Source: Ectocarpus siliculosus (taxonomy: Eukaryota > Sar > Phaeophyceae > Ectocarpales > Ectocarpaceae). Taken from it: a stretch of 64,000 nt of DNA. A model generated the notes under the pieces. It was given only the letters and a program-made list of their open reading frames with translations, ran no database searches and was not told where the DNA came from. How positions within the stretch are numbered: the stretch's first letter is position 1; the number at the start of each line of letters is the position of its first letter. The stretch lies in assembly GCA_000310025.1 (NCBI GenBank), contig FN649751.1:6370338-6434337 (forward strand), written 5' to 3'. Shown here in pieces: positions 10,778 to 22,312 of the stretch. A program made the position numbers and the translations under genes.

Positions 10778-13700
10778 CCTTGCTTCGTGCTGCCGCGCTT
10801 TGACACGGTGCTTGGCGCCGGTGTCGCGCCGACCTGATCGTCTAGCTGGCGGCACGATCGGGTCGATGCCGGCGAGGGGCGGGTGCCAAGAACAAGAAGA
10901 AATGCGAGAAACGCGCAAGGGCTAGAGGAACGAGGTTTGACGTGAGTTTCATCTTTGGGGCCAGTTTGTTGTAGATGCTGTTGGTTTCGTCGTTTTTGTG
11001 CCCTTTTCAGTTGAGGCGAAGGCTCCATGCCAATAGTACACCCTCGTTGGGCTTTGTATTCCGCTAAGGCGCGCTCTTTTTTCTTATCAAAGAAGGTCGG
11101 ACGATTGTGGCATGTTGCAGAAGAGTCTTCCGGTACGATTGCTGCGTGCAGTTTTGGTGCAATGGAGGTGGTTCAGAGGAAGACGTTTTGCCAGTGTGCG
11201 TGTTGCGAAAACCGTGGGCAGAGAGAGGTGTTCTTAATGTTCATCCCTCCAAAATGGTTTTTGTTTTTGCGTTAGATAGAAATTTGTTTAATTCAGCCGT
11301 TCATGCAAGGGCGATAATGTGGCATAATTTTTGGCAACATCTTGCGTGGTAGATGGTCATTATTTTTGGCAACAACCGAATCCCCTTTCAAAAAAGTCGT
11401 GCAAAAGAATGTTGGGTCCGTGAGTTCACAACGACGTTATCTTGTTGCAATGTGTTTTGTTTTTAACAATTTGAAGCAAGGCTTCAATTTCAGTTGTCGC
11501 CGCTTGATACTGGTTGCTCTTGCTTGCGCTAGTTGCTGTGATTCAGAAATCACCCCTGTTTCGTCTTCAATGTTTTATACGTCAGCGTTGTAAACGCCTT
11601 CGATCACTGTATCACCATGTACGCGTGAGTGTGTGTGTGCTTGCGAATTTCGTTGGCGATAGTCGTTGCTAGAAAGAGCGGCAAAGAACAGGGATAACCT
11701 TCGTTCGTGCAGCGTTAACACGGTGTTGCAACGCTGTATAGGGGAGCAGTGCTTCGTGGAATGCGTGATTCGAAGCATGTATGGACGCCCAGCGCCGGAT
11801 GCTTCTCCCAGACATCCGTGACATCGCGGTGACAACGCGACGTCTAGTGTAAGCCACTGCTTTTGTAGAGGGGAAAGGAAGGTGGGCGGGTGGGGTACGT
11901 GTTGTTCGTGCTGCTCAAGGGAGTACTCCATCACCTTTTGGTGATTTGGCTGAACGACAATAAAGTCTAGAGGTGCATTACACCGCTGCTGTTTTGCGTA
12001 GATGGATGTGTGTATGTTGGAGTGCTTCCTTGCGTCTTGCGCCGCGATACCGATGAATATCTAGGCTGACCAGCCAGCGGAGGGCAGTCTTGCATGAAAG
12101 ATATATCTCATGCTTCTGGTGCCCCCTTGTGCTGGCGGCTGGGGGAGAGGGGAGGGGAGGGGAGGGGAGGGGTGGGAAGAGGAGACGAGAGGTGAAAGGA
12201 GAAGGGAATGGAGTTGTGTTCAATCTATACGTGTGTCAAGTTCCTCGGTCGAGAGTGCAGACTGCATGAGCAATAATCTAAGCGAAAAGGGGGGTTAGGC
12301 GGGAGAGGGGGCTGTGGGTTGCGGTGGGAGACAAGCGTTAAGAGAGATATTGAGTCACAGGACGCCGACGGGATTCTCCCGACGTTGTGGATTGTTTCTC
12401 TTTCCGTGGCCTAGTCATGCCCAGCGAACACAACACCGCGGTGTTGATTCGTTTCCCAAAAAATTCAAAAATCCCTTGATACGGAATTTGTCGAACAACA
12501 TGATTTTCCTTCACGGTAATGCGCGATAAATACCTGGATGCAGGCAGACTCGAGTCTCCTGTAGACTCATGAGCGGATACCAGATCCACAGTAGTGTGCA
12601 TGGCAGCGACAACTCCACGAATGGATTCACACCGGCTCTGCCATGCCATCAACACTCTTCATTATCTTCTTGAATTGCGTGTCCTATCATTTGCCGTTCA
12701 CCCCATGGCGTCTACTACTGTAGATGGGACCTTGAAAACTGGTTTGCGGACAGGTTGGCATTTCGACATTCGCGGCGAGTGGTGCGTGTCGCTCGCGTTT
12801 CGTGCCCACAATATTATTCCGCAAAGGACAAGTGTGAGTAACGCGACGGCAGCCATGCATCGGAGAGGAATAGTTTTTGTGTGCCCCCCGGATGGAATAC
12901 ACTCATCATGTAGAGAGGCAAACGCCTCGGTGATCGAGAGTCCCGACATAGGCTGTCGATGCACAATCGGCCACGGGGGGTATTATGTAAGGCAGCAGCA
13001 TTTTGTTTGTTCTCGCCGCGGCTGTTGTCCCTAGGGCAGGAACTGAAAGGGTGAGCGAAAATAACTCAAGATACGGTACAGTCAATGTTCATTGCTGACG
13101 CTATAATAGGTCGTCTTATCAACGGAAAAGTTCCGCGCTCTCGTACGGTGCACATGCAGGCCCCGCACCATGTGTCTTGGCGTTCTGTCACGCAATCCGT
13201 GACAATTTTTCCACCCGATGGTGGCGAGTGAGGGCACGACATCGGAGCAGGGACTCAGAACGCACCCGCACTTTAGAACGTGGCAGTTAGTCTAAGAATG
13301 ACTAGCCAAAAAAAAAGTCTCAAAACCTTAAGAACGTGAGCACCATTTGCGAGCTACCTACAATTACACAGCAGAGCCACAGCCTCGGCGACAACCAGAG
13401 ATTCTCTCAAGTGCGGGCGTTCTGGGGAGGCGGAGCACATGCGTGTTTGCTTCGTACGCTGCATCTGCAGAACGGGCCCGGAGATAAAAAATGTCAAAAT
13501 CGGGTCGAGCCTCAATTTCTTGTTTTGGGCAGAAGGATCAGCCGAAGTCGGCCCAATTTCTTAAAACGGATTTATTTTTCCTTTGGGCTGTCGCATCCTG
13601 CTGATCCTCTTATTTTCTTATTTTCTTATCTCTGGCGAAGAAAACAACACACCAGTACAGCAGCAGTGGCTGGTGGGAAAAGCGCAGACCGCGGCGGCAC

Positions 13701-14677
13701 TGGGGCGCGGGGGGCGCCGCGAAAATAACCTCCCCCGCCCTACGAATAAATATCACATGAGCTAGGTAGGGGATGGGAGCATGGCAGCAGCAGCATCAGT
13801 GGGACGTTTCTTATTGGACAAGCTCCCCCAGCAACCCCTTGTTCCTTATATCTGGGTGGGGTATCGCACGATCATGTTTATTTTTGGGACGTTTCTTGTG
13901 TTGTGGCCGAGATTGAGCTGAGTTTCTTAGCCCTGTTTTCTTAGTTTTCGTGAAAAGTTGAACCTCTTATTATTAACATTATTTTTCTTAAATTGCGGGC
14001 CGGTTCTGTATGCCGGGTCCTGCCGTTGTCCGGACGCCTTAGTCTGTTCCAGGATGATCGATACCGATACTGTTGAGCCTCCCAAGATCAATGCCGGGTG
14101 TCCTATAAGTTCGGCAACGAACACCACATTTGTTTGGTTTGGTCTAACGTCGATCGACGTAGTGCAATGGAGCTCAATGTATGTATCAATCAATCAATCT
14201 GCATCGGAAATCTCGTTGTTTGCCTATCACGAATCGGAGCACCTGTAATAGAGATATCTTGGACTAAGGTGCTCTATATTATCGCGAGGTTCTCTAACAT
14301 CCATGAACAATGTGTACCGACAACGTCATTTGATGGTGTCTTCGATGCCATCGTAAACGATTTCAATCAGAACCATTCTCAAGCTGACGTCCACACACCG
14401 ACCACAACACCGAACGAACGGATGGGTGTGTTTTTTCTGTGGGGTGCAATCGAAGTAATAACACAGTCATGTCTTTGCTATTTCGTAAGGAGGCAACGAG
14501 GACAGCTTGGATAAATAAGCCTTCTACAGGAAGTTCTCTCCGCGTGAGAAGCAGCCCTTGCTCCTAGCCTGTGAACTGACCAGATTCAACAGCCACCTAG
14601 GTCTTAACAAGAACCAAAAGAATGGGTCAAAACTACCGAGGGCCTAGTGTACACCCACTAGGAGAATGTACCACAAT
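10778..14677. other. No confident gene; possible 3' sequence and simple repeats
   Basis: No domain or spliceable exon chain is recognised on either strand. The 11-12 kb part is T/G-rich, like an untranslated tail. A GGGGA-type simple repeat lies at about 12141-12175 on the plus strand. The 3' end of CFAP100 (minus strand) lies at the right boundary. Confidence 0.5.
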
Positions 14678-17600
14678 CTACGTGAGGTGCTTGATCTCGT
14701 CGAGGTCTTCTCCGTGGGACATGTCTTTGTTCTTGCTGACCTTCCGCTTCTGAAGGCGGCTTCGGAACATCACTGGCCGACCAACTTTCTTGCGCGGAGC
14801 TTGCAAGGACCGTTCGATGGCCTTGCGATTGCGTTCCTCCTGTAAGAGAAAGAGAAACACATGGGGGGGGTTGAAATCACAACGGGTGCGGAGCTGTTCT
14901 CTTCTTGCGTTACACACATGTAGTTTGTGCGCATTTTGAACCACACTAAACGCTGGGTCTTGAGTTTAGTTCTTCTCACAGAGTTATGATTCAGTTTCCA
15001 TGAACTGAGAACGGCGAAAAGGGAATGCTCAACTACTTGTAGCGAGCAGCTCTTCGTGAAGGTTATTTTGACATGCAGCCTAGGCTAGACCCCGAGGCAC
15101 AAGCAGCGCAAACTTGGAGGAACTTGGCCAGACGCGCTCACCTGCATGCGCTCTTGCAGAGCCTGCTGCTCCGCCCGCTTCTTCTCTCTCCTCTTCTTCT
15201 CCTTTTCCTGAAAACAACACCCATCCGCAAGAAAGCGCCGGGAGGGTGGGGCTAGGTGGAGCGATGGTCTCCGGTGGCCGTGCCACATGCAGTCGGACGC
15301 AGTCCGACGAAGTTTCAGAGCTAACCGTACAGTATCGTGCGTATTGCTTCGGACGACATGAACATCGTGCACTCGCGTTTGTCGGGTGGACGCGGTATGC
15401 AGCACAATATGCCAGAGGTGGATGAGTGTGGAGTTTCCACCCCTGAATGATCGTAACAGGGCAAGCCCCCAACGGTTCCCTCCAAACGGCCATCCGTATA
15501 TTCTTCTACTCCGCCCAGCTATTGCTGAAGGTCTCGCACGGTGATTACTTGCCGCCTACCGCGACCCTGGGGGCCTGGGAAGCCCGGCATACATCACCGT
15601 TGACGGGCACGCGGCGTCCAGACAACCGCTCATGACACACATTCAAGAACGAGAACTTCGATGCGCTGGCCTTGAAAAAAAGCGTCAGCTTCTCGGAGAA
15701 GGTGCACCCATCGAGAGTACCTTCGACGATCCTGAAACGGCATGTATGCCCCATTTTTCTCGAGGTACTTGCCTTCTCGGCCTTGGCGACGTACTCCTCT
15801 GGCATCTGTCCGATATCGCTCAGCAGGTCTTCCAGGCGGGCCTCCAGGTCGCTCAGCATGTACAGGGTAGTCGGGCTCGACGACGCGTCGAAACCGCAAC
15901 GCTCATACACATGCTTGACCTGTGAGCGGAGGAGGTTCGTCACCAGCGGGATACAGAAAACGTGTGACGGGCAAACTAGAAGTCAGAACAGGAAAGTTGG
16001 ACGGTTTCAGCAAGTCGTTCAATCGGACGTTTAGAATGTTCGTTCTGCCACTTCCTACCACGAGGCGGAAGTGTCTCGTTTTTGGTCGACGCTACCGGGT
16101 GACTTCCTCGGTATTTCGGGACGAAAGAGCGATAGGCCTTTAGTGGCGCGAGCTATTTCCTCTTTCAACTGTCTCACTCTGTTCCCAACGAGCTGTTGAA
16201 GCAGGAACAACAAGCCGAACTTTGCGTGCTTTATCTTGTCGGATCCAATTGAAGTTATTCTCCAGAGCCACGTTCTGATTCCGACAAAGCTGCCTCGACT
16301 CCTACAACTCCTCAGAGGCCTTGGGACGACAACGAAAACACGTCGTCCTCAACATCGACAATCCACAACGACCACAGCAGCACCTCCTTGTTGAGCTGCT
16401 TGAGGAGCTCCTCCTGACGGTCCAGCGTGTCCCCGGTGCTGGCGGCGATCCTTTTCCTCAGCTGCTCCGCCTTAGCTTCCTCCACATCGATGCTATCTAC
16501 CAGCTCCCGGATGTTTGATCGTAGGGCCTGAAATACCCCCACCCATCAGAACGTGCATGCAATTCTCTTCAACTCTCGTCCTGAATGTGTCGAAAAGGCA
16601 TTCCGTGTGTCATTGTAAGGCGCAATATTTTCACGACGGGACTGGGTAGGGAGAGAAGCAGAGGGGGAACGGTACCGTGAGGTTGGACATTTTTTCGTTA
16701 CAAAAGATACAAGAGAGTGAATGGGACCGTGTGGGAGCACCCCGAAAATTGCAAAAATTTTCAAGCGCATGTCCCGTCTGGGCAGGACGTCTTTTTCTTC
16801 ATGGCTGGGCGGAAGGCATGACGTAAGATCAACCCACACCCTCGGCCCCTCCTCCTGATTCCTACTGGCTTCTGGGCACAACGTGCCTCACAACCTGTCG
16901 CGCTCAAGGCAATACAAAATACGAAGTAACTTGGTAACAGCTTGTGTGCCTCTGCTGTACCACGTACGTATCGCGCGTTGCAACCCACCTGTGTCTTGGT
17001 GTCCATCGTCTTCTGCACCTTGCCAAAGTTCTGCTTGAGCTCGTCCAGCGCGTGCTCCGTCTCCTGGGAGTTCTGGATAAAGAACAGGTTCTGCTCCTCT
17101 AATGCCTGCCCGTGACGTCGAGGGGGCAGGTGGGGCGCGGGGGGTGGAGGGAGAAAACAGCGTTTTTACTCGTTGGAACTTTCCTTGCACCGCGAAATGT
17201 ATGCAAGATCGGCATCACCACTCACGAAGGAGGCCCCCCCCGTCACACACGCACACACCTGAAATATGTCGAGTAGCTGTTCTTGCTTCGTGAAGAACAT
17301 CGGGATGTCCTCCTCGCTCGAGGTGAGGGGTTCCTGGTCCAGCTTCGGCGGGGGAGGGAGGTCCGGCTGCCTCGCCTTCTTCTCGCTCTTTTTCTTGACT
17401 CGTCCCTACCCGACAGCAGGAAACATTTGCGGAGGAGACAGTCGAGGTGAAAAAATGTATATATGTTGTTGCAACTAAACCTATGGCGAAAGGTATTGAG
17501 TTAGACCTCCTAAGGGCACTTCAGACCCCTCTCAAACACGCAGCCCGGAACGGTATACCATGGCATGCGTTTTCTTCAGGGTGCAGGATCGCAGTAACCG

Positions 17601-20600
17601 ATGGAATCACCGTGCGAGCAACGACAACCTGAAAACAACTTAGCATCGGCGGGCAGCATACGGTATACCACGCCCACTGCACCTGCTTCGCCAGCGCCTC
17701 ATCTCTCCTTCGTTCTTCCTCCACGAACTCTGCAAGCACCTTCTTCTTCGCCTCCTTCACGTGTGTGTGTGTGTTGTGTATGTAGAGGGAGGCGGCGAAG
17801 AAAAAGAGAGCCCCACCCGACCACGTCGTGTCAAGTATCGTTTGTTTTTGTAGTGCGAAACCTCGCAGCGCTTCTCGCTTAGCTTTGCTCCGTGCTGATC
17901 ACACGGGTGCTGCTTGGCAGCGGGAGAGGTGAGCTTCTCACAAACTGCATTCTTTATCAGCCCCATCGAGCAGACAAATATCGAATGTTCGTTTATGGGA
18001 CTTCGGTACCGAAACTTTCTTGCTGGCCTGGGTTCGAATGTGAACGAATGAAACGGCTGTTCAGTATCGAGATGAAACTCTGCGTTACGGACGGCAAAAA
18101 ATCGAGCGCTAGCTAGCGCTGCAGTCACACATTGTATGCGGCGTTTACGACACACCTCACGCATGCATACCTCGTACGACTTCTTCTTCTGCTTGATCCG
18201 AGCCTGCCTTCGCTGTTGCTGCCTGTCGCACTTGATCTGATTTTGCTCCTCGAACCACTCTGGAGGAACCAGACTGTCCAGGAACTCTTTATACCTTGTG
18301 GATTCGGGGCACCCCGCCGGAGAAGGGAACGGGCGAACGATTGTGCTTGACATTTCCACGAGGTTGTTTTCTGTGTGCTGCCAACGCACAATAAGAATCG
18401 CACCGACCACGACGACCTCAGCACAATGGCAACGACAAAACCACCACCACCACCGCCACCACCACAATGTCAACAACATTAACAACAGCAACAACACGAA
18501 GTCCAGCAGCAACACCTACACTGGCATTCTTGGGGCCGCGCCTGGCGTAGGCAAGACTGCCTGTCAAGACGTCTAACCTGAGGCAGTCCTCCAGGGCTTC
18601 TCGGTGCTTGCTCATGTCGCTCTGCACCATCTGAATCTGCTGGTTGAGTTTCTTAATCTCTTGGGCCTTGTCTGTTTTTAACTTACGATGTTGGCACACG
18701 CGTTCAGAAAGCAGCATGGGTGCCATTTGATCGCATTCGGAAGATGGTGCAGGAAGCCTTTGCTTTGCGGGTTGTTCAGATTAGAGGACGGCCAGGCCAA
18801 CGCCAGCACCTACACATCAGCGTCAAAGAAGGGGTCATCGAGAAACGGAAAGACTACAAAAAGTGAAAGCCCGCTGGAGCGTCCCCGCAGCGAAAACAAA
18901 ATAAATCGAGAATAGGGTCGGAAATATCCAGCCGCCTGCTGAAGACATGACGAGTACACTGCAATTGTGAGACGTGTACTGTCGTCTCTACCGAATCACC
19001 GCGACAAGTGGTGAACGAGTTGCCTCTTTTCGAGATGTAGCCATGCATTAATCTGCAATAACCTTGAAATAAACGACAAATTATGATGAATATTCGTCGT
19101 GTCTGGGTTGTACGCCGATGAAGTGCGCCAGACCATGACGGTGATGGAATCTGCACCGCCGAGACGCGAATGTTTGCCAATGGATGACGGAGCGTCTTTG
19201 TGCGAAGGACACAGAGAGTAGACAAGGGGCGCGTCCTCCTAGTGTGTACCTTCGTCTCTCGCTCGGCTTTCTTGATTGCCTCATGCGCCTTCTTGTCGTT
19301 CTCTTTGAGAAACGTGTCGAAGCGAATCGCATCTTCCTCCAACATCTGTGACGAAAAATAATCCGTACACCATCAAGAGAGGTCAGGTTTTGAGTTGAAG
19401 TGTAGTCAAGATATTCAGCGGGTTCACACACGACGGAGATTATGAGAGCAATAAACGAATGAGACGGTTCAGCAAACTTGGCGATGATTGCGAACATCCG
19501 ATACTTGCTAGGCAGCGACAAATAGCAGGTACACAGTGACAACTATGTCAAAGTGAGTGTATCAAACGGAGCGGATCGCTCTCTCGCCTGCTCGCTCTTC
19601 CTCAAAGCCTCCTCCTTCATCCTGGCCTTCTCTTCTAGCTTCCGTATCTCCTCGCGCTTTGTGTCCAGGCTCATCTGAACGAGGAACATCTCTCGCTTTT
19701 TCGAAATGAACTCCGCCATGCTTTCCTTCTCTTGCTGCCGATCGTTGGTGATCATTGTGGCCGCCTGATATGTTTTCGTGTGTACCACGCATTCAGTGAT
19801 AAGCAGGAGAAACAGGAAGTCGTCTGAGGTGCAGTCGGCCGGCTCAGTCTATCGTGTTTACTCGTACACACAGTACTAGCAATCTCTGCCTTCTACCAGG
19901 CCCAGAAGACACTGGTGGGTGATCGTGCTTACAACGTCACTACGCAATGGCGGCAGCCGGTAGACAAAGTGAAACAAGAGACGAGGGGTTGAGAGTATTG
20001 TCGGACTGATTTACATATTCGAGAACGATCTGTTCCTGTTCGACACGCCATGATGTCACCCTCCAGCCGGCCAGCATGTAAGAGTACAGTACATCACCGT
20101 CGCACCCACCTGGTGCATCATCTCGGCGTTGGCGAGCGCTCGCTTTCCGGGAGTGCTATCCTCTCCGCCTACTATGGCCGCCCCGGTATTTTTCAACAGG
20201 TCGCCAATCTTCGCCGAGCGCCCCGATACGGCGCTCTTGGTCGTCTTTTGCCATACCTGGCGGAATACAACACGATAAAAGTACATTCGATCATCTTAGA
20301 CAACGAAGAAGTAAGACGAGGATTCACGCTTCTTGCCGTAAAAAAAGAATGGTTCCATACAGGGAAGAAACATGTAACGGGTTATCTTCGGGTTTCTACG
20401 AGAGACGCCTTTAGATGTTTACTCAACAAACGGAAAGTCTCCATATTCAAGCGCGGGTCACAAAAACCGCTTGCAGACGACTAAAAAGTATGCAGCCCGC
20501 ACAGCAATTCTGTGCGCAATGCCACGCTCGTTGAAAAATAAACCCGCTGAAGCAACGCGGATGAAAGGCGCATTCTAACCACGCGCGCATTGCCTGACAC

Positions 20601-20871
20601 GCCGGCTGCTGAAACACAGCCCACAACTCCCTCTTTCCTCATATAGTCTGGCCAATGCAAGCGTCATATTACCTCCAGGATGCACAAAGTTTAAGATGAG
20701 ACCCGGCAAACACCACACGGCAGGCAAGGTTCCCACCTTTTGCCCTCTCCGTGCGACTCGCTCCTTTGCTTTTCTAGACTTCTCTTCCTGTCGCATGCGA
20801 AACACTTCCTCATCGGCGGGCAAGATGAACGGGTTGCGATCCGCCGAGCTCGACCCAGCCAAGGCTTCATC
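14678..20871 (-). CDS. CFAP100: Cilia- and flagella-associated protein 100 (CCDC37/MIA1)
   Basis: Coiled-coil axonemal protein; in Chlamydomonas MIA1 acts with CFAP73 in regulating the inner-arm I1/f dynein. Thirteen exons, listed 5' to 3': 20737-20871, 20110-20256, 19588-19764, 19250-19345, 18578-18681, 18171-18294, 17683-17754, 17259-17405, 16989-17105, 16384-16527, 15773-15919, 15142-15207, 14678-14839 (stop). They join in frame to about 545 residues; human CFAP100 is about 611. Diagnostic blocks in order are NPFILPADEEVFRMRQ; VWQKTTKSAVS; MAEFISKKREMFLVQMSLD; FDTFLKENDKK; YKEFLDSLVPPEWFEEQ; FTKQEQLLDIFQ; ALEEQNLFFIQNSQETE; and C-terminal KKVGRPVMFRSR. Eleven of twelve introns are phase 0. 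Two introns appear to use GC donors, after 19588 (CAG|gcgaga) and after 15773 (AAG|gcaagt). The initiating exon is not certain: a candidate is 21806-21871, starting ATG and ending CAT|gtgggt in phase 0. Confidence 0.9.
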
Positions 20872-21871
20872 CTGGGGATGTCCGACCGTTCCACAGGCAA
20901 AGCTTCAGAAATCACACCAACATATTTGTGGTGGTTATGTACATAACGAGTTTGGAGGAAACCCCACTGCAACAACACGTGCCTCGAACGGAGACTAGAA
21001 CGACAGGTCGACCTGAGAGCAAATATTTTGGACAGTTTTTTTCCTCCCCGTTTTTTTCCAAGTCATGCCAACCCCCCACATGGACATTGATTTACGGCGC
21101 GCTTCCTCACTCCAGTCAAAAGTACGCTACATAGTCCAGGTTCAACTTGTATATCTAACTCATTGTACATTAGAGTCGATGAAGTCAGTCGAAACTCTGC
21201 CACAGTATCACTATCTTGTGCGCCACAAACGAAGGTGCGTAAATGTGACACGAGACGCTTGAGGGCATTCGAAAAGACAGAAACGCCAAGATCTATTGCT
21301 ACAGCCGTTGGGGCAAGTGAAAGCGTTTACGCACATGACTCGACATGACTCGCGTGAAACAAGGCCGAAAACTGCACTGTTTGTGCGACATGAACACTCT
21401 ACCCATGTTTACTCGTCTTTACCGGGAAAAGCTTTCAGGTAGCATATGCCTATACAACATACGAGCTCTTCTTGCAGTCAACCACAGAAGAAACGAGTGT
21501 TCGGAATGAAGCAGTCAAAACATGTGAGGGGCGTGCGGTGGCTTGCGGAGGAGTGTACAAAATATCTTCTTCTTTCAAACCCTTACATGCAACAGAATCC
21601 TTAAATATCAAACGGCCAACTCATACCGTGGCAGCCTTGTGGAAGTCTAGGGATCGCTCCGTGTCGAGCACTTACTTTCGAACACAGCACACTGGAGTAC
21701 AAGCACCGAGCTGAGTGGTATCAACAGTACTGTCCTGTAGTCCTCACAAATCGCAAACTGCTTTGATATAAGGAAAACAATCTGGGCAATTCGTACATAA
21801 CCCACATGTGACTCGTCCATCCTCGTGGGAGCTGCGTGTGCTGTCCTGCGTTGCCTCACGACAGAAGACAT

Positions 21872-22312
21872 TACAGACCCTCTACCTTGCCTCTACAGCA
21901 GTAAGCCCGTAACCAAGATCAAATTGGCTGTGTCCAACAACCCTCGGCCGGCGGGATCTGATTGTACCAGTGCTCGCTGATGATGCGTAGTGCGTGTGTT
22001 TACAACAAACCGCAGTTACCCCGGTTTCCCGAGCCACCCCCAAAAAGGGAGATGCTGACGCGAACAGGTCCTCGTCGTGGACGGCGGCGTCCCGAAGTTA
22101 CCGATACAAAGGTAGAAGGAACCAACGGTTTCGTCCGGCCGCTGTACATTTCCGAACTCCGCGGGGCCCCGTGTATCGTACAGCCGGGTATGTGGGGGCG
22201 ACAGATGGGATATGAGGCACTCGAGCGCGAGCATCTGCTGCTATAGCACCGGACCGCCCACCGCCCGCGGGAGAGAGCACAAACACTCTAGGAGAGAGGG
22301 ACGGGCAGAAGC
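21872..22312. promoter_or_regulatory. Putative shared divergent promoter region
   Basis: If the candidate first exon of CFAP100 (21806-21871, minus) is right, only about 440 bp separate its start from the ATG of the LRR gene (22313, plus). This head-to-head arrangement would make the interval a bidirectional promoter. No specific promoter element is claimed. If that exon is wrong, the shared upstream region extends from 20872 to 22312. Confidence 0.35.
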
